Positions 1 to 20,361 of a stretch of DNA of 64,000 nt are shown one piece after another. Location of the stretch: positions 226,475,070 to 226,539,069 of the forward strand of contig NC_081553.1 in NCBI RefSeq assembly GCF_963082655.1, given 5' to 3'. A model generated the notes under the pieces. That model saw only the letters and a program-made list of their open reading frames with translations, did no database searches and was not told the DNA's origin. Source of the DNA: Stomoxys calcitrans. Taxonomy: Eukaryota > Arthropoda > Insecta > Diptera > Muscidae. Within the stretch, counting starts at the first letter, position 1. Every line of letters begins with the position of its first letter. The translations under genes and the position numbers were made by a program.

Positions 1-37
1 ATGAGGGGGGTTGCTTTGCACAAAACGCATATAATAG

Positions 38-277
38 ACATGGTTGGTTCTTGTGGGCACTGACCAGCCATACGATATGTCCAAAGGTCCCTGCAGATCC
101 TCCAGCATGCAAAGCAATCGAGAGCTGGAGAAATATCGTGGTTACGAGGCCGCCACGCAGGTGCGAAGGCCTCATCTAAAGGGCCTTCCACGCAAAATTC
201 TTTTTTTTTCTTTCTTTTTTTTCTTGTCCACGGTCGGACTTAGGCGGGCGCCGCAACAAAATATGGAGATATTTTAG
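38..277 (+). other. GC-rich open stretch at the left edge, unidentified
   Basis: Bases 38-200 are unusually GC-rich for this window and open in one plus-strand frame containing GTDQPYDMSKGPC and NRELEKYRGYEAATQ, with a possible AG acceptor at 36-37 and a possible donor CAG|GTGCGA near 160. A minus-strand frame is also open here. It is followed by a T-rich tract. I do not recognise the protein, and it does not match the missing C-terminus of the ABC transporter. It may be an exon of an unrelated gene entering from the left. Confidence 0.2.
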
Positions 278-1620
278 GTCTTGCTTTGGAAAAGAGGACA
301 ACACGGCGAGTAGGACAAGTTATGTTATTTTAAAGACATCTGTATTAATTATTTCCCAATTTTATGCAGTTTTGTAGATGGAGCCTTCTTCGCGAACCTT
401 ATTTCAAGAAAAATTAATGCAAATGCCAATTTGCTTCTATTTTGTTCTATTGTTTACATTAAAATGATGAACGAAATTCATGCCAGGTAAACATACTCTT
501 GACGACGCTATAGAAAAATCGCTAAACGGCGGCGCCATCATTTCAATAAACTACAAACACAATACTGTACTTTTGTCCATTATTGTTTAAGAACTACCTT
601 TTAGAATCCCGTTACCAATGATAATAAACAATAATTTTACATATTTTATGTCAAATTCAAAGTCGTTCAAATTCAGTGACGTCTGCCCACAAAGTAGGCG
701 GCTAAATTATGCCGCACGCAAGTTGGTTACCAAAACGCAAAAGAATTTTCAATTTCTGACATAGGAATTTGCTCAATGAAACGTCAAAATTTGCTGTGCT
801 GTCAAAAATCTTACTAGCCCCTGGGCTACTCAAAAATTATTCACCACACTTAGCGTTATAAATATTTTTACTATCCCTACCACTTTGCTCCCATTCGACA
901 CACAGCCTTTGCTCAATCGTAACAACATGGTTAAGGTTTTACGGTTTTCGATCTGGCAACATTTTCAATTTGCCAGAACGGTCAGTTATTGTGATTGACA
1001 GTAGGCATCACAGGCCTGCGCAAGACCATTCATTTCTGCTTTCTGCTTTCAAGACACACTAACAATCATAGAGTATTTCTTGGTTTAGAAACACCACATT
1101 GTATGAGACAATTGAGAACTGAGTAAAACTGATAAACATGACACCAAGTAACGAGATGAGTGAATACATAAAATTAGCAAAAAAAGATAGATTCGGATTT
1201 CAGTGAGGGCACATAGTACAATTTATGTATTCGGGTACATTTCGATTCAGATAAAGTACTAATTTTCTTGTCGTTGCTGATTTGGCAAAGGCATGGGTAA
1301 ACACATACGCACACACGCCTAGTATTTTTTATATGAGAAAACAAACACCCTGCAAACATTTTCTATCGTGCGAGTCACTAAATATGCAAGGAAGTTGAAA
1401 ACAATCTCAGGCGATATCATTTTTTACTCTAATTAGTGTCTCGGTACGGGAGTAAACGTGTCACTTGGCGATATACACCCATGAGTGACTAAATAGGGAC
1501 TAAAAAAAGTTAAAAATTCGATTATCTACGTCATTAATAAAAAAATTTAATTTTTTTGCCTAATGTTTTTTTTACCTGTTAGATTTTCAGATCGAGATAA
1601 ATAGTAATGTAATAGTAATG
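278..1620. other. AT-rich spacer, nothing recognised
   Basis: No credible ORF, RNA gene or known repeat was recognised. The stretch is AT-rich, with scattered short palindromes and no sustained coding frame. Confidence 0.5.
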
Positions 1621-1625
1621 ATTGT

Positions 1626-1697
1626 CCCTGACTGGGATTTCAACAACCAACCTTACCAATTGTGAGGCATATGCTATCCCTCTGTGCTACGGGACTT
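1626..1697 (-). repeat. tRNA-like head of a decayed tRNA-derived element
   Basis: Read on the minus strand, this starts GTCCCGTAGC and ends CAGGGAC, so the ends pair as an acceptor-like stem. It carries an A-box-like TAGCACAGAGGGATAG and a weaker B-box-like GTTGAAATCC. No good anticodon arm forms. A tRNA pseudogene or SINE head is more likely than a working tRNA. Confidence 0.35.
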
Positions 1698-1921
1698 TCT
1701 TCATTACAGAAGGTTAGGTAAACACACATTGTCTTGTGTGGGGTTTTTGAGTTAGCGCCCAAAATAACAACAAAAAATCTATTTTTAAATGTGTATGTAA
1801 GTAACAGTTGATTATGAGAAACTAATTCGCAAAACATCAATGATAGAATTCCGATAGTAATGTATTTTGTTGTTTTAAATCATGAAATCTCTATAAACTA
1901 TCTTACAAAAGGACCTAAAAA

Positions 1922-2110
1922 GTGTCTATTCTGGGAGGGAATGAGAAAGTCACTTCCAAATGTTTGGAGGGCAGTTTGCAAACGATTTGTGTGATCAGTT
2001 CAGCATGTGTAGGCCATGCGGGGAAGATGATGAGACGTTGGAGCATTTCCTTTATTGCCCGGCTTTATCCATCTAACAGAGGTGGAGACACAATACCAGA
2101 TATGAATTAA
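1922..2110 (+). mobile_element. Non-LTR retrotransposon C-terminal remnant
   Basis: In the frame from about 2008 the translation is CRPCGEDDETLEHFLYCPAL, the Cys/His motif found near the C-terminus of many insect Jockey/R1-type ORF2 proteins. The rest is degenerate. It lies upstream of, not after, the RT remnant at 2206, so the two are separate or rearranged fragments. Confidence 0.6.
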
Positions 2111-2205
2111 CTTAGGGGAGTGGTATTGAAAACAATTAAGGATTTTGTGTGTGTGTGGTGTTTGGCGTGCATGTTGTTAGTGTTCTCTCGCCTTGATTAA
2201 CAGCA

Positions 2206-2580
2206 GTGAGCTCGATGTTGCTTAGACAGCTTAAGTCTACTCTCACTATAGTTTCGTTTAGGAAAACTGTGACTAGAGGAACTCCCAAGGAGGTGTTTTA
2301 TGCTCTCGTTTGTGGATTTTGGTTAGCAATGGGATTCTCAAGTATTTCGAGGGTGAAAGTCGTTGCTTGCGCGAATGACATTATCATCATAGCGGGTGGC
2401 CTCTTTCTCTTATACTACGATCCTTGTCATTGCCCTGAACACGCGAGTTCTTTGGCCTTGATATAAACCCAAGAGAGACTGAGATGGTATTTTTCACCAT
2501 GAAACGAAAGTTGGGATTTCCAGGGGAACTGTTCTGAATGGGATTGAGATGGCGCCGTTGTGATAAGGATTAGAAGAGAA
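2206..2580 (+). mobile_element. Non-LTR reverse transcriptase remnant
   Basis: Frame-open remnant of an ORF2 reverse transcriptase. VTRGTPKEV corresponds to the usual GTPQGGVLSP block, and VKVVACANDIIII to VVAYADD, with the catalytic aspartate pair degraded to ND. The following bases still resemble the KLGFPG.VLNGIEMAP block after a frameshift. Inactive. Confidence 0.6.
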
Positions 2581-2679
2581 TAGTATAAGCTCTACTTCTG
2601 TCACAACTAAAGAGGTAGGAGTTGGCCAGAAACCTGACGTTCCTTAAACTTTACGCACTCATCTGTTCTGTTGGCGGCT

Positions 2680-3090
2680 AGTTCTTGTTGTTGTAACCAC
2701 ATTTTCATGTGGAGGTGGCAATCCTCGTCAAGCTTTTCTAGGTGAGCAAGCTCGTTCCGGTCCAAGGGACCAATCGCCGCGGGAACACGGTGGCCATTGG
2801 TTATTTAAAGGCGTCAATAACGTGCCTTGTCATATCGAGCATCGTAGGCACTCAGTATTTGTGCAAGAGCCGGTGCCGCCCGGCCTCTCACTGAGAATCT
2901 ACGCTCGATACCGCGACTGCCGTTACAGCTACACCGTATAAAGTATTCCACTAACCGCAAACTGTGGAGGTGCTCGCAGCTAAGCTTCTCGTGCCAGCAA
3001 TGAACACCACACAGATAGGACCTCAATGTTCCAGCATGTGTGGTGCTTACAGCTATTCCGTGCTGAGCTGGCGGCTAGTGATGAGGCATG
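2680..3090 (+). repeat. Interspersed repeat R, about 400 bp
   Basis: Begins after a GTTGTTGT tract and contains GGTGCCGCCCGGCCTCTCAC and a GAACACCACACAGAT block. The same sequence recurs at 40765-40903 plus 41560-41800, where it is split by other insertions. No coding potential was recognised; the (GTT)n head suggests a non-LTR 3' end in reverse. Confidence 0.65.
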
Positions 3091-3144
3091 GCATATGTTA
3101 TGCTACGGTAGGGAAGTCCTTCCTTGTTGACGTTTGGAAATCGT

Positions 3145-3147
<3 letters not shown>

Positions 3148-3178
<31 letters not shown>
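3148..3178 (+). repeat. (CT)n microsatellite
   Basis: A perfect CT dinucleotide run of about 14 units lies in the spacer beyond the last visible exon of the ABC transporter gene. The following 300 bp hold nothing recognisable. Confidence 0.9.
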
Positions 3179-3179
<1 letters not shown>

Positions 3180-3487
3180 TGCGTTGCATTGCACTATGGT
3201 GGACCGTTATATGTATACCCGTCCTCTTTTTTCTCTTCTTCTCCCTTTTCGGTAGAACACAATGGACTCAAGGCATCTCAACACATATTCCAAGCATGTT
3301 TCGAATAGCACGGTGCCTCCTAAAGTTTCCACAAATACCATTTGAATTTCTTGAGTGCCCAGAAATCCGTTTTTAAGCAAAATATCAAACTTCTATCTTA
3401 AGAAATAACTTTCATGGTGGAGGGTTTACAAACTTCAACTCTGCTTAATTTATGCCTACATACTGATTTTCTATGCCTTTTCACTTA

Positions 3488-11335
<7,848 letters not shown>

Positions 11336-11725
11336 AGTGAATTTGCTAAAAATATTAAAGAATGTTAAAATATTTTAAGAATAAGTCTTTCAAAAAAAAT
11401 TAAATTTCCTTTAAAAAATTTTACAAAAAAAAAAAATTCAATTTTAGAAAAGGGACAACAAATGACAATAAATATTTGTCGAAATAAGTTTTGCATAGAA
11501 AATTTCTTCGATATTTGATTTTCATAAAAAATTTTTCCCAAATTTTACTTTCATAGAAATTTAGTGGAAATAGAAATTAAGTCAAAATTTGATTTTGATA
11601 GAAAATTAAGTTAAAATTTAATTTTGATAAAGAAATTAGTCGATATTTGATTTTTATAGAAAATTGCATCGAATTTTGATTTCATACAAAATTTTGACGA
11701 AGTTTGACTTTATAAAAAACTAGCC

Positions 11726-14052
11726 GAACCGAGCCCGCTCCGCTGCGCCTTCTTTAACTCTCTAATGTCTTTTCAGGGTGGGGACACTTCGCCCTGAATG
11801 TGAATATCGAATTCGTACCATTGCAGCCTATGTCCGCCTATAACCCTGAACGCCTGCGTTCGTATGCTGGCGAAAACATATGACAACATTCAAAGTGGTG
11901 GTTATCCCCTCTTAATGCTGCCGACATTTGCAAGGTACCGTGCAATGAATGGTCAAGAAAAATTTTCCCTTCAAAGAGGTGTCGAACTTTGGCAGGCCAT
12001 TCGGACACGGCTTTAAAAAAGGTCCTTTATCATTGAGTTTAACCTTGAACCGGAAAGCACACATTGATGTGTGAGAAGTTTGCCCCTGCTCGGATCCTGA
12101 GCAAATTTTTACTCTACTCCCAAATGCAGTTTTTTTGAGTCCTATATTACCGTATTGGTAAATATTTCCTGTTTAGGAGGTATTTCGGGGGTGGGGTGAC
12201 CACCCAGACACTTGGCTCTTAAAGTAAATATATGCTTCGTGCTGTACTTTCAAATACAATTAATGCGAGCCCTATATTGGCATGATCGGTCGCTAGGTTC
12301 TGTTTGTGGACCCCAGGGTTTGGTCCCGAAATTGAATATCAGTTTCCCGAAAATCAATCAATTTCCACCCTAAATTGCTTTTATATAATAGAGAGGTATT
12401 TTGGGGTTGGGCGGCTCCCCAAACACATGACTCTTCAATTTGATATCAAATTAATTTTTTTCTCTCAAGCACCTTTCGTTTGAGCTTTAAATTGTCGTGA
12501 TTGGTCTATATATCCATTTGGCTTATATTGGACGGCCCTCGAGGCACCGGACTCCAACAATAGGAACCAAATTTTGTTTTAGATTACTGTAAGAGTGCAA
12601 AAAAATTTCGAACAAACATCACAAACTTTCGAGATCTGGTGTTTTTAAAAATTAGGGTAATGAGAGGTGCTTTTGGGGGGAGGGATGGAACCTCATACAT
12701 TTCGACTCAAATATGGTTATCAAATTCGTGCTACACTCCCAAATCCCTTTAATTTGAGCCCCATATTGCCCTGTTCGGTAAATATGAACCGTTTGGATGG
12801 TGTTTTGGGGCTGTGGCGGCCACCGGCACTTTGCCCTGAAAATAGATATCAAATTCGTTCTTTACTCTTTAATACCGTTGATTTGAGCTCCATATTGCGA
12901 TAGTCGGAAATTAGGTGATGCTTTAGGGCAGACCGCCAAACGCTTGGCTACAAAATTGGATATCAAATTCGTTTCTGCTCTCAAATACCTTTCATTTAAG
13001 TCCCATATTGTCATAATGGGTCAAATAATCCATTTGACGTATCTTTAGGAGGAAAAGCTCCACGTAGACTTGAAAGCAAATTTTAATGTCATATTCCTAA
13101 TCTACTCCCAAATACCTTTCAATTGAGTCCCATATAGCCATGGTCGGCTAATATGCCCATTTGGGGGTATTTGGGGATGGAGCGACCTTCCAACACTTGG
13201 ACTTAAGTTTTTATGTCATATTTGTAATCTAAAGCCGAATACTTTTCATTTCAGTCCCATATTGACATGAACGTTGAATAAATCTATTTAGAGGAGTTTT
13301 GGGGTTGGGACGGCCCACTGGGTACTTGGATTTAAATTTTAATACCATGCTCGTTTTCTGGTCTCCAATATCTTTCATTTGATACCCTTGTTGTGCCCAT
13401 CTCGATCGGTCCACTTTTGATTTTGGGTTGTGTTTTTGGTATAAGAGGAGGGTCTGTCCTCCGTCCGATATCGAAAAATTATAAAGCCTATGTTTCCTTC
13501 TAGACAAACCTACACAATCTGTGAAAATTTTAAGAAAATGGGTTCAGCCGTTTTTGGTTCTAGGGAACAAACAAACAAACATTTTGAGCGATTTTTGGAT
13601 GGGTGGGTGACCCCCTATACTTCGATATGAATTTGTATACCAGATACCCATATTGTCCTTATCGGTCCACTTTTCATAATCTACTCCCGAAAACCTTTCA
13701 TTTAAGTCCCATATTGTCATGATCGTCAAATAAACCTAATTTAATGGGTTTTGGGGCTGGGGCGACCCCCAGTTACTTAGACTCAATTTTTGTTATGAAA
13801 TTCGTACTCTACTCCTGAATACCTTTCATTTGAATCCCATATTGTCGCGATCGATTCACTTTTATTTGTGGGTAGTTCTTTTGAGTTAAGGGAGGGTCCG
13901 CCCCCTCCCGATATCAAACAATTATATAGCCTTCCTTCCAGAGCAACCTACACAATCTGTAAAAATTTCAAGGTAATCGGTTCAGCCGTTTTTAAGTCTA
14001 TACGGAACAGACAGACAAACAAACACAAATTGATTTTTATATATAAGAAGAT
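11726..14052 (-). mobile_element. Long interspersed element, copy 2, inverted
   Basis: Mirror image of copy 1. The left end reads ACTAGCCGAACCGAGC then CCGCTCCGCTGCGCC, and the right end reads CACAAATTGATTTTTATATA. The inside is filled with TCATTTGAGTCCCATATTG type units (the complement of the copy 1 units). Two internal blocks resembling GAACCGATTTTC repeat near 13540 and 13980. A SINE fragment sits near its left end (11827-12108). Confidence 0.6.
11827..12108 (+). mobile_element. SINE family A, degraded copy
   Basis: Shows the family blocks TATGTCCGCCTAT, ATGCTGGCGAAAAC, AAAGAGGTGTCGAAC, TTGAGTTTAACCTTGAA and GTTTGCCCCTGCTC with many substitutions. The A-box region is damaged. Inserted in the inverted long element. 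Confidence 0.7.
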
Positions 14053-14053
14053 A

Positions 14054-15596
14054 AGATAAAAATTGGGTCCAAGTAACTGGGGGGCCGCCCCAGACCCAAA
14101 ACCGCATAAAATAGGTTTATTTGACGATCATGACAATATGAGACTTAAATGAAAGGTATTCGGGAGTAGATTACGAATGTGGTCAGGAAGGAGAAAAAAG
14201 GCTTTATAATTTAATGATATCGGAAGGGGGGGACCCTCTCCCGTTACCACAAAACCACCACCCAAAATCAAAAGTGAACCGATAAGGATAATATGGGTTT
14301 CAAATGAAAAGTATGCGGGAGTAGATTACGAATCTGGCATACAAATTAAGGTCGAAGTATAGGGGGTCACCCCACCCGCCCAAAAACGTCCCAAATGGAC
14401 ACATTAGCCAATCACGGCTATTTGTGACACGGTTTGTTTGTTTATTCCGTATAGACTCAAAAACGGCAGAACCGATTTTTTCGAAATGTTCGCATATTGT
14501 GTAGGTTGGTTTGGAAGGAAACATTGGCTATATAATTTTTCGATATCGAAAAGTGGGCGCAACGTCCCCTTTAAACCAAAAACACCATCCAAAATTAAAT
14601 GTAGATCGATCGGGACAATATGGGTACCGAATAAAAGGTATTGGAGAGTAGTATACGAATATATTATTAAAATTTGAGTACCTAGTGGGCCTCACCAACC
14701 ACAAAACACCCCAGACAGACATTTTGGACTTACATGTCAATATAGGACTCATTCGTATAGGTTTTCGAGAGTATATTACGAATATGGCAATAAAAATAAA
14801 GTCCATGTAATGGGTGGTGTCCCTACTCCCAAAAATCCCTCAAATTAGCTGACCATGACTATATGGGGTTCAAATGAAAGCAATTTTGGAGTAGATAAAG
14901 AAATTTACATTAAAATTTATGTTAAGGATATTTAGGTGGCGCTTAACCTCATTAAAACACCTCAAATAGGTTATTTGACCCATCATGACAATACGGGACT
15001 CAAATTAGAGGTATTTGCGAATAGAAAAGGAATACAGTGGGGGAAGTGTTTGTGGGTAAGCCTCAAAGCACTTATCTCCCGAACATATAAATATGGGGCT
15101 CAAATAAAAGCTTTTTGGGTGTAAAGAACGAATTTGATACCTATTTTAGGGTTGGGGCTGGCGGAGAACTAGCCCCAACCATGGCAATTTTGGGCTTAAA
15201 TGAAAGGTATTTGAGTGTAGAGCACGAATTTGATATCCATATTGGGCCGGAATGTCTGAGGTGTCATCCCATCCCCAAAAAGTGACTCCCCGTCAAATGG
15301 ATATATAGACCAGTCATTGAAATGAAGCAGGACTTATTTACTGACTATGATAATATAGAGCTCATATAAAAATTATTTGAGAGCGAGCATAGCACGAAGC
15401 TTATATTAACTTTAAGGGCCAAGTGTCTGGGTGGCAACCTCACTCCAAAAAAAAACCCCAAACCGGATATATTTATCCACTGCAATATAGAAGTCCAAAG
15501 AAAGATATAAGGGAGTAGAGCAAAAATTTTCCTATGAACATTTCATTCAGCAACAGGGGCCAACTTCTCACATATCAATGAGTCCTGTCCGATTCA
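14054..15596 (+). mobile_element. Long interspersed element, copy 3, truncated
   Basis: Plus-orientation units of the same 117-131 bp type (for example around 14130, 14290, 14620, 14870 and 15190), starting without the TATATAAAAATC head and ending near a GCAGCTAGT. A short antisense SINE tail lies at 15532-15590. No genes. Confidence 0.55.
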
Positions 15597-15722
15597 AGCA
15601 GCTAGTAATCTTTATAAAAATTATCGTCATAATATGTATTTATAAAAATTTCTTCAAAATTTAATTTTTTTAAGAAAATTTTGTCGAACTTCGATTTTCA
15701 TAAAAATGTTGGCCAAAAATTC

Positions 15723-16239
15723 ATGTCCGTGAAGATAAAGTTAATTTTAACTAGCAGAGACACAAACCCATTCAATTAGCAGCATACTGTTACGAGCTTA
15801 GCAGAGCTATGCTAACAATTCAACAGAAAAGACCTAAAAATAAAATCAAGCCAATTATCTCAAATACTGTCGACTTTTTGGATATTTTGCTTTTTTAATT
15901 TAGATCCTAGACATCAAGAGCTTCCTTCACTATAAGTGGGTACCCAGCACCCCTCTTAGTTTTTCTACTTTTCCCTTTGAAATTTTTGGTGTTGTAGATT
16001 TGTCCCTTATGCATTTATTACTTTGTTACATAATTTTTTACAAAATTCGCAATGTTTGTGGTCCTTTTAGTGCCCCTGTTGTCGTTTCTTCTGAATTTTT
16101 TCATTAATTTGTTTGATTTTATTTTTAGATCTTTTTTGTAAAATTGTTAGCATAGCTCTGCTAAGCTCGTAACAGTTTGCTGCTTAATGAATGGGTTTGT
16201 GTCTCTGCTTTTTAAAGTTAACTTTATCTTCACGGACAT
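15723..16239. mobile_element. Foldback-like element with about 97-bp inverted termini
   Basis: The left arm 15723-15820 (ATGTCCGTGAAGATAAAG...) is a near-exact inverted copy of the right arm 16142-16239 (...CTTTATCTTCACGGACAT). Each arm contains GACACAAACCCATT and a small inner palindrome TTAGCAGAGCTATGCTAA. The 320-bp middle is AT-rich and non-coding. It shares terminal sequence with the element at 24758-25736. Confidence 0.85.
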
Positions 16240-16367
16240 CAGAAATTCGCAGAAATTAAAAAATTATAAGAAAAAATATATATTCGTTTATATTAGTTTT
16301 TCATCATTACTAGATTTGATTCTAAATGGTGCCGTAATTTGATATTCATAAAAACTTTTGTGAAAAT

Positions 16368-16880
16368 TTGACTTTGATATTATCATTTACAATAAATTTC
16401 AATAAAACTATTCACAGCTCGCGTACATATCATGTCAGTTCTTCCTCATGCTCTTATAAACCAGCTAGCTTAGATTACATCATGACAAGCTATCTTATCT
16501 TTTTGATGAATGCACAGAATATAAAATACTATCATATTGCCTTTCGTATGCAGTTGGAATGCATTTGGCCCAGACTGCCTAAATTTTTTGTTAATGTAAA
16601 CAATAAAGGGTTAACACTATTATGTCTACAATACAACTGTCCAAACTATGTTAACAATGGCATTATTACAAGCGATATCTCTTTGAATGATGGAGTAGGT
16701 GTTATTAAGCAAATTGAAAGGGGGTATAAAGTCAAATAGTTTTAATTTAGTATGTATACAAAAAAAAAAAACTAAATTGTGGACCTTTAAGCAGGGTATT
16801 CGGTTTTCAGCTGTGAAAAACTATCAAAATATTTACGGAAATTTTTCTGCACCAACACAATCCTGCCATTATATACAAAA
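16368..16880 (+). other. Low-confidence open stretch, unassigned
   Basis: A 123-codon frame is open at 16368-16739, but its composition is AT-driven, no motif or homologue is recognised, and no splice structure is evident. I treat it as non-coding unless transcript data say otherwise. Confidence 0.2.
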
Positions 16881-16884
16881 TTTA

Positions 16885-17045
16885 CCATGAAAATTCCATT
16901 AAGGAACAGGAGATATTTCTCTCATATCAATATCGGAATCTGATTAAAATTTAATCTCAATAATAAGGGACCTCCTTTGTTATACCGAGTCCGAACGGCG
17001 TGCCGCATAGCGACACCACTTGGTAGAGAAGATTTGACATATCAG
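16885..17045 (-). mobile_element. SINE family A, headless antisense copy
   Basis: Contains the complement of the family tail: CCATTAAGGAACAGGAG, GAGTCCGAACGGCGTGCCGC and GACACCACTTGGTAGAGAAG. The tRNA-like head is missing. Confidence 0.7.
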
Positions 17046-17259
17046 GATAGCTTACAAGGTTAGATTGAAAAGAGGGGGCAGATATTAATCCGCCCCATGC
17101 CACTATGGATATACACCTAAGCCAGTAATCGGATTGTTGTGCGCTCTAAAAACTATAAAGTAACCTCTAAAAAAGAAAATTTTAAGTTATGCATTCCGTG
17201 CTACTTACAAAATCCTTAATTTTCTTCCATATCACTCCCCTAAGTTGGTTCAACGGTTC

Positions 17260-17770
17260 AGTTTTGGATATAGCTCCCATATATATATGTTCGTCCGATT
17301 TGCAGTAATAATGCAATAACATTGTCATTTGTTAACCGATTCTCTCGAAATTTGGCAGAAAGGATTTTCTCTTGACTCTCGACATTACTGGCGAAATCGT
17401 TTCAGATTTAGATATATCTCTCATATGTATATATATCGCCCAATTTAAACTTCTATAGTCACAGCAAGCGTATTTATTGGCCAATCTTGCCTTAATTTTC
17501 TACCACAATATCAGAGAAGTTTGCTCGAAATTGGTTCAGATTTAGATATAGCTCTCATATATATGTTCGTCCGATTTTGAGAAATATTGCAATAAAATGC
17601 TCATTTGTTAACCGATTCTCTCGTAATTTGGCAGGAGGGATTTTCTTATAACTCTCGACATTAATGGTGAATTTTATAGAAATCGGTCCAGATGTAGATA
17701 TAGCTGTCATCCATATATAACGCCCGATTTTAACTTCTATGGTCACAGCGAGCATATTTATTGACCAATC
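17260..17770 (+). repeat. About 140-150 bp tandem array
   Basis: Four units at 17270, 17410, 17550 and 17697 are marked by GATATAGCTCTCATATATAT and followed by a TCGTCCGATTT block. It is one of several arrays in the window with the same core. Confidence 0.7.
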
Positions 17771-17829
17771 TTCTCAAAATTTTGCACAACGCTTTCCCCC
17801 TTTTTACAAAATTTTAATTAATACGATTC

Positions 17830-18500
17830 AAATACAACATACCAACGCACGGTCCATGAAGCCATCACACCTAATCTGGTTGAAAAGTCTTCGAACCAAA
17901 GACGAAACGCGTCCCATAGTGGTTCGTTTGTGTTGCTATCTTGGGCTTTCCTTTTCCAATTGCATCTCCAATCATTGAGCTCGTCTCGAAAGAGAAACAA
18001 ACAAAAATTGTAAAAATTTATGATCTTCGCCCTAACAGACAAACAACTTGAAAGATGAAAAATTCGACACAGTCCGGCCGGGATTCGAACCTGGGCATAC
18101 GGAGCAGCGGCGAGACCCATTGCCGTTGTCTTGGCGTTCGAAGTCATCAATACAACTTCCAACAGATGCACAAAATCATGCGTAGTACGGAAGAAGTGTA
18201 ATTTGTCACAGAAAGAATGTATGTCATTACACAACAATACATGCATTGGGAAAAGTACAGCTAATAGACAGGGTTGTCGTTTGCGATGCGTTTTCGCTAT
18301 TAATACGAATCAAATACAACATACCAACACACGGCCCTTGAAGTCATCACACCTAATATGGTAGTGGTTGGTGTGTGTTGCTATCTTTGGCTTTCCTTTT
18401 CCATTTGCATCTCCGATCATTGAGCTCGTCTCGAAAGTGAAACAAACAAGAATTGTAAAATTTAATGATCTTCGCCCTAATAGGCAAAAAACTTGAAAGA
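17830..18500 (-). mobile_element. tRNA-derived SINE (family B), two copies in tandem
   Basis: On the minus strand a tRNA-like head with AATGGGTCTCGCCGCT and B-box GGTTCGAATCCCGG (18065-18125) is followed by a body containing GAGCTCAATGATTGGAGATG and AAAGGAAAGCCCAAGATAGC. The body recurs without the head at 18310-18500. Unrelated in sequence to SINE family A. Confidence 0.65.
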
Positions 18501-18558
18501 TGAAAAATTTAGTTTTTAGAAATTTGCAACTTTGAACAGATGTTTTGTTTTCGACTGT

Positions 18559-18840
18559 ATATTGTGATTGCTGTCCAGCGGCACGGAGATCACGGATAAT
18601 ATGAATGGCTCCCCTAGCCCTGTCACTCTAGGGCCAATAAATCGGCCAATTTTTTTATTTAAAAACAATTGTTCTCCTAAGCAAGCAAATCTAAAACCAT
18701 CCAAAAACAAAAATCAGCTGTTCTGCAAATTTACACTGGAAGTCGTTTGTGCACTTTTGCTTGCAAATTTTTTAAAGAGAGTAAAATGGCTCTTAGTTTA
18801 CTTTAAGTTAGATTTTAGCGACAGTCTGCCATCAGACTAA
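18559..18840 (+). repeat. Interspersed repeat, also at 30335-30650 and 51110-51420
   Basis: Shared blocks are GATCACGGATAATATGAATG, GCTCCCCTAGCC, AAACAAAAATCAGCTGTT, TTCACTGGAAGTC and AAGAGAGTAAAATGGCTC. No coding potential was recognised. Confidence 0.6.
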
Positions 18841-18879
18841 CCTAGACGTTTTCGTTCATTGTAATACCACAGGAACAGA

Positions 18880-19520
18880 AGAAGGAAGATGCCTTCTAGT
18901 TCCTACCGTTTAACCATCCAGATCGCTTTAAAAAGCCCAATAACTTGCGAATGTTTACATCCGCTAAATCAGACAGGTTCTCAAAGAAATGAAACCCTAA
19001 AGTGCAACTCCTTCTGACTGCTAGTGCGGGACACACACACACAGAAGGTGTTCTTTAGTCTCTTCTTCAAAAGTCGTTGCTGGCAACCTTCAGTTTGGCA
19101 GCATGTATTCCGATTAGACAGTGACCTGTCATGACGGACACAATGACTGAAACGTCTGTTCTAGCCAATGACAGCAAAGCAGTAGACCTCTTCAAGTCTA
19201 GATTAGGCCACATAGTTTTGGAATGTTCACAGCCCCCTCTTTGTGGCCATCTATCATTTGTTGTCCTTCGAGTCTGGTTCTGAAAACTTAGCTTACATGT
19301 CGCTAGAGGCATACTCACAGATTCCAGTATTCCTGGAATGTGTAGGATAGTTCCTAGTCTCGCAAGCTCGTCCGCTTTACAGTTCCCTGGGATATCTCTG
19401 TGGCCCGGCACCCAGAACAGGGGAATTTAAAAATGTTCAGCCATCTCGTTGAAAGATCTACGACAGTCGAGGGCGGTTTTTGTGTTCAGAAATACGTTCT
19501 CCAGGGATTTAATGGCTGCC
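18880..19520 (-). mobile_element. Non-LTR retrotransposon RNase H/C-terminal remnant
   Basis: The minus frame 19411-19067 carries PGHRDIPGNCKADELA, the C-terminal RNase H block (normally W.PGH..I.GNE.AD.LA) of I/Jockey-type ORF2, and LLSLARTDVSVIVSVMTGHC further on. It lies on the same strand as, and downstream of, the RT remnant at 22490-23160, so both may be parts of one element. Confidence 0.75.
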
Positions 19521-20315
19521 TGAGAATATATTAATGCCAATTGTCGTAATGACATTATATCTTAGTCATTCCTTCCACTTCCTTAATTGCAAAAAATTGC
19601 TCTTACTCTCCTGTAAATTTTTACAGGAAAAGTACGCGAACAGACCTTATGAATACACGGAAAGACAAACGGAATGCCGATGTCAGTATACCTCCCTACT
19701 AAGGTGGATGTATGTGATAACAAACGGCGCCAAATATACAAAAAGTCCATAAAAGCTTTTCGAATGCAAATCCAGACAGACAGTATCGCAATGCATGCAT
19801 TCATTCTCAGATTTACAGTTATCAAATGTTCAATTTTATGTCATTGTTGGGGTCGTTGTTTGGTTTGTTTTTTCGTACGTTTTCTGCTTTTTTTTACTCT
19901 ACGCTCTAAATTTAAATAATAGCATTAAAATTAAATTATGGGATTGTAAACGAGAACTTGAAGATGTAGATAAAGCATTTCTTCATAAATAATATAAGAC
20001 GTAATTGCTATAGGATTTTATAAATTTCTATAGACTAGGTTTCTTAATGATTGCATAAATCAACAGCAGTTCAAAGCTTGCTGTGTTTTAAGAAAATTTC
20101 GTTGAACTTGTCCAAATGTTTGTTTACTGGGGTTCTTAGTCTATAAATAAAAATAATATTTAGAGATTCCAGTGCGGCGAGACTTTATAATGCAGCCTTT
20201 TACCAATTATATTTTCTCCAATAAAATGAATCATGTTTACGAAAATTGCTACACAAAAATTTGGATATGCGAATCCAATGCATATGGTAACTGTATATCT
20301 TTTTAATAAGAGTGC

Positions 20316-20321
20316 TTCATG

Positions 20322-20360
<39 letters not shown>
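20316..20360 (+). repeat. (CT)n microsatellite
   Basis: A CT run of about 40 bp in an otherwise featureless stretch (19.5-20.8 kb). Confidence 0.9.

Positions 20361-20361
<1 letters not shown>

Noticed and set aside
18060..18130. A tRNA gene on the minus strand
   Set aside because: A tRNA-like head joined to a repeated body; it does not fold into a proper acceptor stem. Called SINE family B.
17818..18246. A 142-codon minus-strand ORF
   Set aside because: It translates the SINE family B head and body; no protein family.
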